A program made the translations under genes and the position numbers. Shown here in pieces: positions 22,556 through 30,035 of a stretch of DNA of 30,251 nucleotides. The number at the start of each line of letters is the position of its first letter. Positions within the stretch are counted from its first letter, which is position 1. Where the stretch lies: assembly GCA_964406775.1 (NCBI GenBank), contig CAYOSW010000012.1:1-30251 (forward strand), given 5' to 3'. The stretch is from JACPKO01 sp964406775. GTDB taxonomy: Bacteria; Patescibacteriota; Microgenomatia; Daviesbacterales; UBA10151. The notes beneath the pieces were generated by a model. That model was not told the origin of the DNA. It saw only the letters and a program-made list of their open reading frames with translations, and did no database searches.

Positions 22556-22592
22556 ATTGTAGTCCCCGAAAAAAATAAAAACAATGTAGTAT
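22556..22592. promoter_or_regulatory. Divergent promoters of two small anchored-protein genes
   Basis: Minus strand: TTGTTT (22584-22579), 17 bases, TACAAT (22561-22556), 7 bases before the ATG at 22548. Plus strand: TAGTAT (22587-22592), 6 bases before the ATG at 22599, without a good -35 box. The starts are only 50 bases apart and both transcripts would be leaderless. Confidence 0.55.
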
Positions 22593-22598
22593 TAATTA

Positions 22599-22793
22599 AT
22601 GGGGCTTATCGGGATTATTATTGCCGTAATCGTACTGATTATTATTTTTGCTTTTACCTATCTTTCCGGCTCCCCTTCAACTTTAACCCCCGAAAAGACT
22701 AATCAGATTCAATCTGAGGCTCAGGAAGTTATGGATCAAACTACCGAAAAAGCTAAGCAGCAGGAGGATCAGATTAAAAATATTAACCCTTGA
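22599..22793 (+). CDS. Small single-pass membrane protein
   Basis: 64 residues: one hydrophobic helix (about 3-23) followed by a polar, Gln/Glu/Lys-rich tail that looks like an amphipathic or coiled-coil helix (KTNQIQSEAQEVMDQTTEKAKQQ). No family recognised. Support comes from the promoter-like TAGTAT just upstream, the sensible topology and its place in a run of small membrane genes. The tail could serve protein-protein contact. Confidence 0.6.
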   Translation: MGLIGIIIAVIVLIIIFAFTYLSGSPSTLTPEKTNQIQSEAQEVMDQTTEKAKQQEDQIKNINP

Positions 22794-22832
22794 TATTAGG
22801 CTAAATTTAACGCCTGGTGTATAATTTTTTAA

Positions 22833-24191
22833 ATGGATTTGCTGGATTGGCCGTTAAAATTTATTATCGCTTTTGCGCTCGGCGCGGTTATCGGACTGGA
22901 ACGCGAGATTAACGAGCAAAAGGATATCGAGGGTGATGATAAAGGTAAGCGGGCAATTTTGGGACTGAGGAGTTTTTCGCTGGTTGCGGGCCTCGGAGCT
23001 TTAACCGGCGCTATAGTTACCCCCTTCCCCGTAATCGCCGCCATCTTATTCTCGGGGTTTTTAGGACTACTGTTTATTTTTTACTATCTTGATACGCGGG
23101 AAACCCACGACCCAGGAATCACTACCGAAATCGCCATTTTATATTCCTACGTTTCCGGATTTTTAATCGCCACCGGCCTTATCCCAATTCAGGTAATTAT
23201 TGCCATAACAGTTGTATTGGCGTTACTTATGTCCCGGAAAGAAGCTATTAAAGGATTCGTCGAAGATATTAAAAAAAGGGAATTGAATGCGCTTATAAGT
23301 TATGGAATTCTGGCCTTGGTCATTTTGCCGTTTTTACCCAACTACACTTTTGCCTTATCCGATTTTCCCGGAGTCGGCGGATTCTTTAATAATGTCGGAT
23401 GGAATGTCGCGACGCTTGCCAATCTGGAACTTTTCAATCCGTTTAAACTTTGGCTTATTGTTGTGCTTATTACCGGTGTCGACTTGCTCGGATATATTTT
23501 AGAGAGGACGATAGGACAAAACCGGGGCTGGCTAATTGCCTCGCTTGTCGGCGGGTTTGTGTCTTCAACCGCAACGACGATCTCGATCGCCCAGGAAAGC
23601 ACCAGAACCCGGAATAACAGCCCTCTTTTAGCAGGAGCTATCTTTGCTAATATGGTTTCGTTTTTACCGGTTATGGTGATCCTTGCCACATTCAACCCGC
23701 CGCTTTTAATCGGTTTCCTTCCGGTATTTATAAGTTTATTCATTACCGCTTTAATCATCGGAATTTACTTTTACAGATTCTCAAAGGGCAACAGACAGCT
23801 TGAGACGGTTGAAGAAAAAGCCGAAAAATCCCATCCGATTTTTTCACTCTCCTCCGCCTTAAAGTTTATGGGGATTTACTTACTGATCAGTATTGTTTCA
23901 AAAATCGCTCTGCAACTTTTCGGTACCGGCGGATTCTTAGCTACAACGGGACTCGGAGCACTAACCGGGATTGATGCCGTCGTTATCAACACTGCCCAGC
24001 TTTCAGGAACGGTTATTGATACCGGGCTCGGGGTTTGGGCATTAGTTTTGGCAAACAGTGTTAATTTAATTGCCAAATCGGTTTATTCGTTTATTCAGGG
24101 GAGCCGGGAGTTTGCTTTTAAACTTTCCGTGTCGATGATGATAATAATCGCCGCCGGTATCGGTGCCGCATTTCTGCCCGGACTAGTTTAA
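22833..24191 (+). CDS. MgtC/SapB and DUF4010 family membrane protein
   Basis: 452 residues with 11-13 hydrophobic segments. The N-terminal third has the MgtC/SapB signature (FALGAVIGLEREINEQ and LGLRSFSLVAGLGALTGAI). The rest corresponds to DUF4010 (RGWLIASLVGGFVSSTATTISIAQES; LANSVNLIAKSVYSFI). The combination is a known family of large MgtC relatives of unknown transport or regulatory role; MgtC itself is linked to magnesium and acid stress. TATAAT lies 7 bases before the ATG. The gene converges on the DUF1905 gene with a 9-base overlap. Confidence 0.88.
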   Translation: MDLLDWPLKFIIAFALGAVIGLEREINEQKDIEGDDKGKRAILGLRSFSLVAGLGALTGAIVTPFPVIAAILFSGFLGLLFIFYYLDTRETHDPGITTEIAILYSYVSGFLIATGLIPIQVIIAITVVLALLMSRKEAIKGFVEDIKKRELNALISYGILALVILPFLPNYTFALSDFPGVGGFFNNVGWNVATLANLELFNPFKLWLIVVLITGVDLLGYILERTIGQNRGWLIASLVGGFVSSTATTISIAQESTRTRNNSPLLAGAIFANMVSFLPVMVILATFNPPLLIGFLPVFISLFITALIIGIYFYRFSKGNRQLETVEEKAEKSHPIFSLSSALKFMGIYLLISIVSKIALQLFGTGGFLATTGLGALTGIDAVVINTAQLSGTVIDTGLGVWALVLANSVNLIAKSVYSFIQGSREFAFKLSVSMMIIIAAGIGAAFLPGLV

Positions 24192-24512
24192 ATTCGGGGG
24201 CTTAATTTCTATTTTTTCTGCGATTATTTCCAGTTCCAAATTTACACTGTCTCCGTCGCCTATTTCTTCGGCTTTACGTATTTGAGCTTTAACGGGTAAT
24301 AGGTACGTGCCCTTATCCGGGAAAATTGAGGTTTTCCAGCGGCTTTTTCCGACCGTTGCGTCAACAGGAAGCGATCCCCAACCGCGCGCCATCATCCCGA
24401 AATTATCTTTAATTTTCTCAGAGGTTTTTTGATCTATACGGATAAAATACCACGCGGCCTCACCCTGCCACTTAAAAAGTTTACCCTTAATTTTATATCT
24501 GCCGTCTTTCAT
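24183..24512 (-). CDS. DUF1905 domain protein
   Basis: 109 residues, a single DUF1905 domain: the first strands KIKGKLFKWQGEAAWYFIRID and the GWGSLPVDATVGKSRWKTSIFPDKGTYLLPVKAQIRKA core match this small beta-barrel family, often fused to or near YdeI/OmdA-type domains. Function unknown. The ATG at 24512 is preceded after 6 bases by TATAAT, so the mRNA is probably leaderless. Convergent with the MgtC-like gene, 9-base overlap. Confidence 0.85.
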   Translation of the reverse strand: MKDGRYKIKGKLFKWQGEAAWYFIRIDQKTSEKIKDNFGMMARGWGSLPVDATVGKSRWKTSIFPDKGTYLLPVKAQIRKAEEIGDGDSVNLELEIIAEKIEIKPPNLN

Positions 24513-24573
24513 AAAATAATTATACTTTTCTCATTGCAACTTTGCTCAAAAATGGATTACTCTAAAAAGGGAG

Positions 24574-24846
24574 GTGATAATTATAAAACTTGATCCTCAA
24601 AAAACAGGCTTGGTGTTGGGGTCTTTTGCAGCTCTGATGCATCTTGTCTGGTCCTTAATGGTGGCAATGGGTATGGCTCAGTGGTGGATGGACTTGGTAC
24701 TCTCCCTGCATTTTTTAAATAACCCCTATAAGGTCGCACCTTTTGATGTTATGACAGCTCTAATATTGATTGTTATGGCAGGTGTGATGGGTTTTGTTGT
24801 TGGCTGGGTTTTTGCAACCTTTTGGAATTACTGGCAGAAAAAGTAA
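24574..24846 (+). CDS. Small two-pass membrane protein with an ambiguous start codon
   Basis: About 90 residues with two hydrophobic segments (LGSFAALMHLVWSLMVAMGMA and ALILIVMAGVMGFVVGWVFATFW), Met- and Trp-rich. It resembles a small protein type often seen in Patescibacteria, of unknown role. The frame can start at GTG 24574, but that codon is inside the very strong ribosome site GGGAGGTGA (24569-24577). The correctly spaced codon would be ATT at 24580, a rare start. A 13-codon frame from ATG 24553 overlaps it. Confidence 0.7.
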   Translation: MIIIKLDPQKTGLVLGSFAALMHLVWSLMVAMGMAQWWMDLVLSLHFLNNPYKVAPFDVMTALILIVMAGVMGFVVGWVFATFWNYWQKK

Positions 24847-24855
24847 TTTTAACGG

Positions 24856-25470
24856 CTATTTTATTTCAAGGCTCCGCCAAAGAATTTTGGCAGCTATTGT
24901 GCGGTATGGCGACCATTTAATAACAATTTCTTCCACTTCTTCTATCTTATATTCTTTCAATCCGTAAAGCTTTTTAACGGCATTTTTTAACCCCAGATCA
25001 CCGCGAGAAAATACATCCGGCCTGCCGAGAGCAAACATCAAAAACATTTCCGCAGTCCACCTTCCTATTCCTTTGACCTTAACCAGCTCCGCTATCACTT
25101 CTTCGTTCTCCAATCCGTCCAATTTATCCAGATCAAGTTCTCCGTTTTTAACTTTATCCGATAAATCCTTTAAATACTTTATTTTGCCGTAGGACATTCC
25201 TGCCGACCGCAAATCCCCGTCCTTAACTTTTAATAAATTTGCAGGGTCCAATCTTTTCCCAGGTAATAAATTTAAAACCCGCGCGTATATAACGTCGGCC
25301 ACTTTGACCGAAAGCTGTTGAGAAATTATTGACTCCACAAGCCGATCAAAAAGCAGATCGTGTTTTTCCAAAACGAATATTCCGTCTCCGTGAAGCGCGT
25401 GAACTTTTTCCAAAACCGCATAAAGTTTGGGGTCAGCTTTTTTAAAATGCGAAAATATTTTTTTAGTCAT
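24856..25470 (-). CDS. DNA-3-methyladenine glycosylase II, AlkA-like (HhH-GPD)
   Basis: 204 residues, cytoplasmic base-excision repair enzyme removing alkylated bases. The HhH-GPD motif is LVKVKGIGRWTAEMFLM (about 129-145), followed by the catalytic Asp158 in FSRGDLGL. The N-terminal SIISQQLSVKVADVIYARV segment is typical of AlkA/MAG-type glycosylases. There is no iron-sulfur Cys cluster, which argues against EndoIII or MutY. TATAAT lies 11 bases before the ATG. The gene follows DUF4260 on the same strand. Confidence 0.9.
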   Translation of the reverse strand: MTKKIFSHFKKADPKLYAVLEKVHALHGDGIFVLEKHDLLFDRLVESIISQQLSVKVADVIYARVLNLLPGKRLDPANLLKVKDGDLRSAGMSYGKIKYLKDLSDKVKNGELDLDKLDGLENEEVIAELVKVKGIGRWTAEMFLMFALGRPDVFSRGDLGLKNAVKKLYGLKEYKIEEVEEIVIKWSPYRTIAAKILWRSLEIK

Positions 25471-25489
25471 TATGAGAGAGGATTATATA

Positions 25490-25858
25490 CTAAACTTTTT
25501 GAATGTGAGTATCTTTAAAATGGGATGAGTATTTTAAACCGAATCCTAAAAGTCGGTCGATGCCGACGTGAACCATCAGAATAAGTCCGATCGAGATAAC
25601 ATCAAAGTTTTGGAAGAAAGCCCCGGCAATTAAAAATGCAAAAGCCAGAATATAGTTATGAATCAGGTTATAAGTGAATGCGCCCAGTTTTTTATTAACC
25701 AGGTATCCGGCCATTGAAACGTCAACCGAGAGCCAGACTAATATAACCAGATAGAATCTTTGGAAACTTAAGTACATATAGCTGTTCATCTGGTAATAAA
25801 CGAGCGAGGCAAATATCACCATCATTAAGCTTTCAAGTTTTAAAATTGTTCGCGGCAT
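25490..25858 (-). CDS. DUF4260 family membrane protein
   Basis: 122 residues with three or four hydrophobic helices. DUF4260 hallmarks are visible: KLESLMMVIFASLVYY at the start, GAFTYNLIHNYILA in the middle, and MVHVGIDRLLGFGLKYSSHFKDTHI at the end, where the His/Asp/Arg pattern (HVGIDRxxGxGLKY) is conserved. Function unknown. Its ATG shares one base with the stop of the capA-like gene, so the two are co-transcribed and translationally coupled. Confidence 0.88.
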   Translation of the reverse strand: MPRTILKLESLMMVIFASLVYYQMNSYMYLSFQRFYLVILVWLSVDVSMAGYLVNKKLGAFTYNLIHNYILAFAFLIAGAFFQNFDVISIGLILMVHVGIDRLLGFGLKYSSHFKDTHIQKV

Positions 25859-26931
25859 TACTTTAATACTACACTTTCTTTATACATTTCATCCAGGATA
25901 GCTTTTTTCTTTTCTCCTTCTAAAAAATAAGGCTGGCCGTAGTTTACTATTTCTACCGGTAAATACTCCGCGTCAATCAAATCTTTTCCGTAAAAAGTGT
26001 ATTTACCGACTACCCCCTCTTTAGTTTTCTGGCTCCATTCCTGATCAAAAACAAAATTTCCGTGGCCGTAGGTAATTAATTTTCCATTATAGAATTCAAC
26101 AGGTTTTATCCAATGCGGGTGATTGCCGATCACCAGATCCGCACCCGAATCGATCGTTAAACGTCCGAGGAATTTCTGGCGTTCTTCAGGCGGTGTTATA
26201 TATTCGGTACCCCAATGGTACTGAACAATAACTACATCGGCATTTTTGCGCGCCTCCCCTACTTCCGCTTTTATTCTACCTTCCTCCGCGGTTGAGACAA
26301 GCGGAGTTTTTTCAATATCCGAATATCCCAGAAATGCAAACTTAATTCCCTTAACCTGAAGGTAAACCGGACCGTTAAGTCCGGTAACTGCAATTCCGTT
26401 TTTCTCGAGCAACTGCTTCGTTTCATCAATTCCCACTTTGCCGTAATTGGCGCTGTGATTATTTCCGAAATTGGCCACATCAACACCTGCAAATTTTAAC
26501 CCTTCGATATGTTTATCGGATCCGCAGAATTTCATTCCTTCGTTAATCAGCTGACAGTTTTTCATAAGTGGTGTTTCCAAATTAATAAAAGTAACATCGG
26601 CGGTTTTTAAGACATCAGCAGTTTTTAAAAACGGCCAGGTAAAATCATTTCTCTGATTTGTCTGAAAATTTACGGAGCGGGCGGGAATGACGTCACCGGT
26701 GGCGATTAAAGTAATTACTTTTGAGGAATCAAGTGAGGGGAAGTTTTTCTGCTCTGAAAATATTTTTTCTAAAGTGAGCGGTTCTACGGAAGGCGCAGGA
26801 GCAAGTTTTTTGGCAATTTTAGGCAAATTGGTTGAAACTATTTCCGGCGCCGTAAGTTCATTTCCCGAATAACGGAAAACCAGAACTACCAGGGCAACAA
26901 GCAGGGCCAGAATAAGTCCCAAACGGATCAT
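25858..26931 (-). CDS. CapA family metallophosphatase-like protein
   Basis: 357 residues. An N-terminal hydrophobic helix (about 4-20) anchors it; the rest is the CapA/PgsA domain. Signatures include TLIATGDVIPARSVN, FINLETPL, NFGNNHSANYG, VIVQYHWGTEY and IGNHPHWIKPVEFYNGKLITYGHGNFVFDQ, with the Asp, Asn and His residues of a calcineurin-like metal site. In Bacillus CapA/PgsA belongs to poly-gamma-glutamate synthesis, but no other cap genes occur here, so an envelope polymer role is only likely. TATAAT lies 6 bases before the ATG. Coupled to DUF4260 downstream. Confidence 0.9.
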   Translation of the reverse strand: MIRLGLILALLVALVVLVFRYSGNELTAPEIVSTNLPKIAKKLAPAPSVEPLTLEKIFSEQKNFPSLDSSKVITLIATGDVIPARSVNFQTNQRNDFTWPFLKTADVLKTADVTFINLETPLMKNCQLINEGMKFCGSDKHIEGLKFAGVDVANFGNNHSANYGKVGIDETKQLLEKNGIAVTGLNGPVYLQVKGIKFAFLGYSDIEKTPLVSTAEEGRIKAEVGEARKNADVVIVQYHWGTEYITPPEERQKFLGRLTIDSGADLVIGNHPHWIKPVEFYNGKLITYGHGNFVFDQEWSQKTKEGVVGKYTFYGKDLIDAEYLPVEIVNYGQPYFLEGEKKKAILDEMYKESVVLK

Positions 26932-26993
26932 AACTCAATTATAACTTTTTTATCCTTGTTCTTTTAATTTCAAATACTTTAAAATAGCCCCAT
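26932..26993. promoter_or_regulatory. Divergent promoters of capA-like and tsaC genes
   Basis: Minus strand: TATAAT (26943-26938) 6 bases before the capA-like ATG, with no good -35 box. Plus strand: TTGTTC (26956-26961), 18 bases, TAAAAT (26980-26985), 8 bases before the tsaC ATG. Both would give leaderless transcripts from a 62-base gap. Confidence 0.55.
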
Positions 26994-27614
26994 ATGGCGA
27001 TATTAACGCTGGAGCTCGGCAAAGAGGAAGATTTAAGCCTGATTAAGGAAATTGCCGGGGTTATCAAAAACGGCGGGATAGCCGTTTTACCGACCGATAC
27101 AATTTACTCCATCGCCGGATCGGCTACGCATAAATCCGCAGTTGAACGCATCTATAAACTCAGAAAAAGAACCAGCACTAAGCCGATGATTTTACTCGTC
27201 AGCTCCAGGCAGCAGATTCTGGATTTAGGTATTAAACTCTCCGAACGGGCACTCGAGATTATGGATAAACTTTGGCCTAACCCTTTAAGTATCGTTGTCG
27301 ACTCCCCATCCCGCTCACTTCATTACCTCCACCGGGGTAAAAACACGCTCGCTTTCCGCCTGCCGGATAACGAATTTCTGCAGAAAATTTTAAAAGTTAC
27401 GGGACCCTTAGTTGCTCCGAGTGCGAATTTTGAGGGAGAGAAACCGGCACTGAATATTGAGGAGGCAAAAAAATATTTTAAGGATTCCGTCCCGCTTTAT
27501 GTTGATGCCGGAGTTTTAAATTCCAAACCTTCAACCGTTGTTCAACTGAGCGAAACAAAGTTAACAATCCTCCGGGAAGGAGCTGCCAAAATCCCCAAAG
27601 AATATTTAAAGTAG
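26994..27614 (+). CDS. tsaC: Threonylcarbamoyl-AMP synthase (TsaC/Sua5/YwlC)
   Basis: 206 residues, the short TsaC form without the Sua5 C-terminal domain. It makes threonylcarbamoyl-adenylate from threonine, bicarbonate and ATP for t6A37 in tRNAs reading ANN codons. Family motifs: IKNGGIAVLPTDTIYSIAGSA, YKLRKRTSTKPMILLVSS, RLPDNEFLQKIL, GPLVAPSANFEGEKPA, and PSTVVQLSETKLTILREGA. The gene is followed with no gap by def, as part of a translation-related pair. Confidence 0.94.
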   Translation: MAILTLELGKEEDLSLIKEIAGVIKNGGIAVLPTDTIYSIAGSATHKSAVERIYKLRKRTSTKPMILLVSSRQQILDLGIKLSERALEIMDKLWPNPLSIVVDSPSRSLHYLHRGKNTLAFRLPDNEFLQKILKVTGPLVAPSANFEGEKPALNIEEAKKYFKDSVPLYVDAGVLNSKPSTVVQLSETKLTILREGAAKIPKEYLK

Positions 27615-28208
27615 ATGATTTCTGAAAAATATATCGGAAAAGTTTTCCGGGATGCCGCGAAAGTCTCGCATTTAACCCTACAAATCGGAGAGTCTCCCAC
27701 GCTCCGTCAGAAATCGCAGGAAGTACCCGTCACTAAAATTAATTCCCCCGAAATCAAAAAAGTAATTTCGGATCTTAAGAAAACTTTACGGGAGTACAGA
27801 AGACTAACTGGCAAAGGGCGCGGAGTTGCTGCAGTGCAAATCGGAATTCCTTTAAGGATTGCGGTTTTGTATATAAATAAGAAACAGGTTGTTTTAATTA
27901 ATCCCGAAATTACCGCTCGCTCCACCCGATCTCTGGAATATCCTGAAATTTGTATGAGTTCCAATCCCATCGTTGCCAAAGTAGTCCGCCCTTCCTGGGT
28001 GGAAGTTTCTTATCTTAACGAATCGGGGAAAAAGCGGATTTGGGACGAGAAAGATGATCTGATTTTAAACCGGGTTTTCCAGCACGAGATCGACCATCTG
28101 GACGGCATATTAAATATTGACCTCGCCCGGCCCGGAGATTTAATTTTTGACGCAGATCCGGATTTTTTTAAAAATGCCGAGTTCAAAGAAAAAGAAATGG
28201 GGCGCTGA
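27615..28208 (+). CDS. def: Peptide deformylase
   Basis: 197 residues. It removes the formyl group from N-terminal Met of new proteins. The three motifs are present: GRGVAAVQIG (about 68-77), a modified second motif EICMS in place of EGCLS with the metal ligand Cys113, and HEIDH (157-161) with the other two ligands and the catalytic Glu. The Gly-to-Ile and Leu-to-Met changes in motif 2 occur in divergent deformylases, so activity is still probable. ATG directly follows the tsaC stop; the stop codon lies in the loop of a terminator hairpin. Confidence 0.93.
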   Translation: MISEKYIGKVFRDAAKVSHLTLQIGESPTLRQKSQEVPVTKINSPEIKKVISDLKKTLREYRRLTGKGRGVAAVQIGIPLRIAVLYINKKQVVLINPEITARSTRSLEYPEICMSSNPIVAKVVRPSWVEVSYLNESGKKRIWDEKDDLILNRVFQHEIDHLDGILNIDLARPGDLIFDADPDFFKNAEFKEKEMGR

Positions 28209-28223
28209 GGCCCCATTTCTTTA
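28193..28223 (+). terminator. Hairpin terminator after def
   Basis: AGAAATGGGG (28193-28202) pairs with CCCCATTTCT (28211-28220), extended by one C-G pair, giving an 11-pair stem with a 6-base loop that contains the def stop codon. Only a short T run (TTT) follows, so it is a modest intrinsic terminator. On the minus strand it may also serve the convergent membrane-protein gene. Confidence 0.6.
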
Positions 28224-28244
28224 AAACAAATTTGTTCAAAAAGC

Positions 28245-28658
28245 CTACGCTTTTTTACTACCCACAAGTCCTGCATAAAATGCCCAAACTGCGACAACAA
28301 TATGCAAAACAGTGTCCATCGGATTCTCCAGATTTCCCGGAATTCCTGCAAGAGTGGCATTAGGCGAGGCACTTGCCCCAACCATAAAACCGGTTACAAC
28401 GGCAAGAGCCGCAACTACACCTACCAGGATTACGAGCCATTTTGTAAGCATTTCATCTTTAAGCAGGTAGTAGGCTGCGAGTGCCACAACTCCGAAAACC
28501 AAATGTGCGAGATTCTCAAGATCGGTAAAATACCATAAAGAACCAAATAAGCTCTGCTCGGGAGTCGGACCGATCAAACCCATATATCCCAAAACTGCAA
28601 CCAAAACCAAAATTATACCTCCGGCGAGAAGAAATCCCCGCGGATTTAAAGGATTCAT
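28245..28658 (-). CDS. Four-pass membrane protein, DUF4383-like
   Basis: 137 residues with about four membrane helices: GFLLAGGIILVLVAVLGYMG, NLAHLVFGVVALAAYYL, WLVILVGVVAALAVVTGFMVG, and DTVLHIVVAVWAFYAGL. The sequence LENLAHLVFGVVAL, with a second His in DTVLHIVVAVW, suggests the DUF4383 type, but this is a guess from pattern. A strong ribosome site, GAGGTGAT, ends 6 bases before the ATG, unlike most genes here. It lies downstream of rpsI on the same strand with a possible own promoter near 28680-28710. Confidence 0.75.
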   Translation of the reverse strand: MNPLNPRGFLLAGGIILVLVAVLGYMGLIGPTPEQSLFGSLWYFTDLENLAHLVFGVVALAAYYLLKDEMLTKWLVILVGVVAALAVVTGFMVGASASPNATLAGIPGNLENPMDTVLHIVVAVWAFYAGLVGSKKA

Positions 28659-28736
28659 TTAAATCACCTCGCTTTCAGCTTATACTCAGCTATATAAACT
28701 GTAGTCCAAGGGAATAATAAAAAACAATATGGATTT

Positions 28737-29156
28737 TTAACGCTTTGGAGATTGCTTCTTTGCGCGGGCGCGTCCGGCCAAACCGAACTTTCTACGTTCG
28801 CGGGCCCGGGAATCGCGGGTAAGTAATTGATTAGCTTTGAGTATCGGACGGTGCTTCTCTTTATCCAAAAGCTGTAAGGCTCTCGCAATACCGTGAACTG
28901 TTGCTTCGAGTTGAGAAATAACTCCACCTCCGGCAACTTTTACCGAACCGGAAAGCTGACCTGTGGTTTTAGTTAATTCAAAAGGTTTTTGATAAAGTTT
29001 TTGAGCAACTAAAGTATTGAAGTATTCGGCAATCGGTTTGCCGTTTACAGTCAGTTGTCCCTGTCCTTTAAATAGTCTGACGCGGGCAACAGCTTCTCTT
29101 CTTCTGCCTACAGCCTGGAAGAAATTAACTTTGCCTGAAGGGGTAGCCTTATCCAT
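28737..29156 (-). CDS. rpsI: 30S ribosomal protein S9
   Basis: 139 residues. S9 reaches into the ribosomal P site with its C-terminal tail. Family features: FQAVGRRREAVARVRLFKGQGQLTVNGKP, GGGVISQLEATVHGIARALQLL, and the basic end RKFGLAGRARAKKQSPKR with the conserved final Lys-Arg. Its start overlaps the rplM stop by 8 bases, so the pair is translated together, as in most bacteria. Confidence 0.97.
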   Translation of the reverse strand: MDKATPSGKVNFFQAVGRRREAVARVRLFKGQGQLTVNGKPIAEYFNTLVAQKLYQKPFELTKTTGQLSGSVKVAGGGVISQLEATVHGIARALQLLDKEKHRPILKANQLLTRDSRARERRKFGLAGRARAKKQSPKR

Positions 29157-29592
29157 TTACTGCCTCCTGTGTTTCTTCCTGTTTTAATTGTTTTTTGTAC
29201 GGGTGATTCGCCTCAGGGAAAACGAATAATTTTTTAAGCATTAAGTTTCTTAATTTATTATTTGGGAGCATTCCTTTTACGGCGTGTTTAATAATTTCTT
29301 CAGGTCTGGTTTCGAGTAAATCTCCGAAGGTTTTTGTTTTAAGACCGCCGGGATACATTGAATGGGAATAATATTTTTTGTCTTCTGCTTTTTTGCCTGT
29401 TACTTTTATGTTTTTTGCATTCGTAACAACAACATAATCTCCCATATCCAGGTAAGGCACAAAATTGGTTTTTGATTTGCCTCTTAATTTATCGGAAATT
29501 TCAACGGCAAGTCTGCCTAAAATTTTTCCTTTGGCATAAATTAAATGCCAGCCTCTTTGTATTGATTTTGCGGAAACTGCGTTAGTGCTCAT
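29149..29592 (-). CDS. rplM: 50S ribosomal protein L13
   Basis: 147 residues, an early assembly protein of the large subunit. Signatures: GWHLIYAKGKILGRLAVEISDKLRGK, DYVVVTNAKNIKVTGKKAEDKKYYSHSMYPGGLK, and AVKGMLPNNKLRNLMLKKLFVFP. It shares an ATGA overlap with rplQ upstream and 8 bases with rpsI downstream, so rplQ, rplM and rpsI form a coupled operon. Confidence 0.97.
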   Translation of the reverse strand: MSTNAVSAKSIQRGWHLIYAKGKILGRLAVEISDKLRGKSKTNFVPYLDMGDYVVVTNAKNIKVTGKKAEDKKYYSHSMYPGGLKTKTFGDLLETRPEEIIKHAVKGMLPNNKLRNLMLKKLFVFPEANHPYKKQLKQEETQEAVNG

Positions 29593-30035
29593 TTGCTTTT
29601 TGCCTCCTCTTTCTTAGCTTTAGGCTTCACTTCTTTTTTTACTTCTTCTTTAACAGCGGCTTCTTTTTTGACCGCCACTTTTACTTCGTCTAAAATCAGA
29701 CTGAGTTTTACGATCATAGCTCCGTCACCCAAACGGGGACCGAGTTTTACCAAAGATGTATATCCGGAAGTTCTGGATTTTACTCTCGGCAAAATTTCGT
29801 TAGTTAATTTTTCGGATACGTTTTTGTGAATTAAGAATTGAGAAACGAGTCTTTTTGAATTTGGGGACTTTGCCTGGGTAATTATTTTATCTACTAAACC
29901 TTTGACTGCTTTCGCTTTCGGCTGGGTGGTTTTAATGCTTTCTTCCAGGATGAGGGACCGCACTAATGATTTAAAGAGTGCTGTGCGTTGGTCTTTATCT
30001 CTTCCAAGGTGTTTGCCATAAACTTTATGCCTCAC
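29589..30035 (-). CDS. rplQ: 50S ribosomal protein L17 with charged C-terminal extension
   Basis: 148 residues. Core L17 features: RHKVYGKHLGRDKDQRTALFKSLVRSLILEESIKTTQPKAKAV and RTSGYTSLVKLGPRLGDGAMIVKLSL. After the core, about 30 residues of Lys/Glu/Ala/Val repeats (KKEAAVKEEVKKEVKPKAKKEE) form a charged tail. The start is GTG at 30035, overlapping the last codons of rpoA by 11 bases, the usual rpoA-rplQ order. Confidence 0.95.
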   Translation of the reverse strand: MRHKVYGKHLGRDKDQRTALFKSLVRSLILEESIKTTQPKAKAVKGLVDKIITQAKSPNSKRLVSQFLIHKNVSEKLTNEILPRVKSRTSGYTSLVKLGPRLGDGAMIVKLSLILDEVKVAVKKEAAVKEEVKKEVKPKAKKEEAKSK

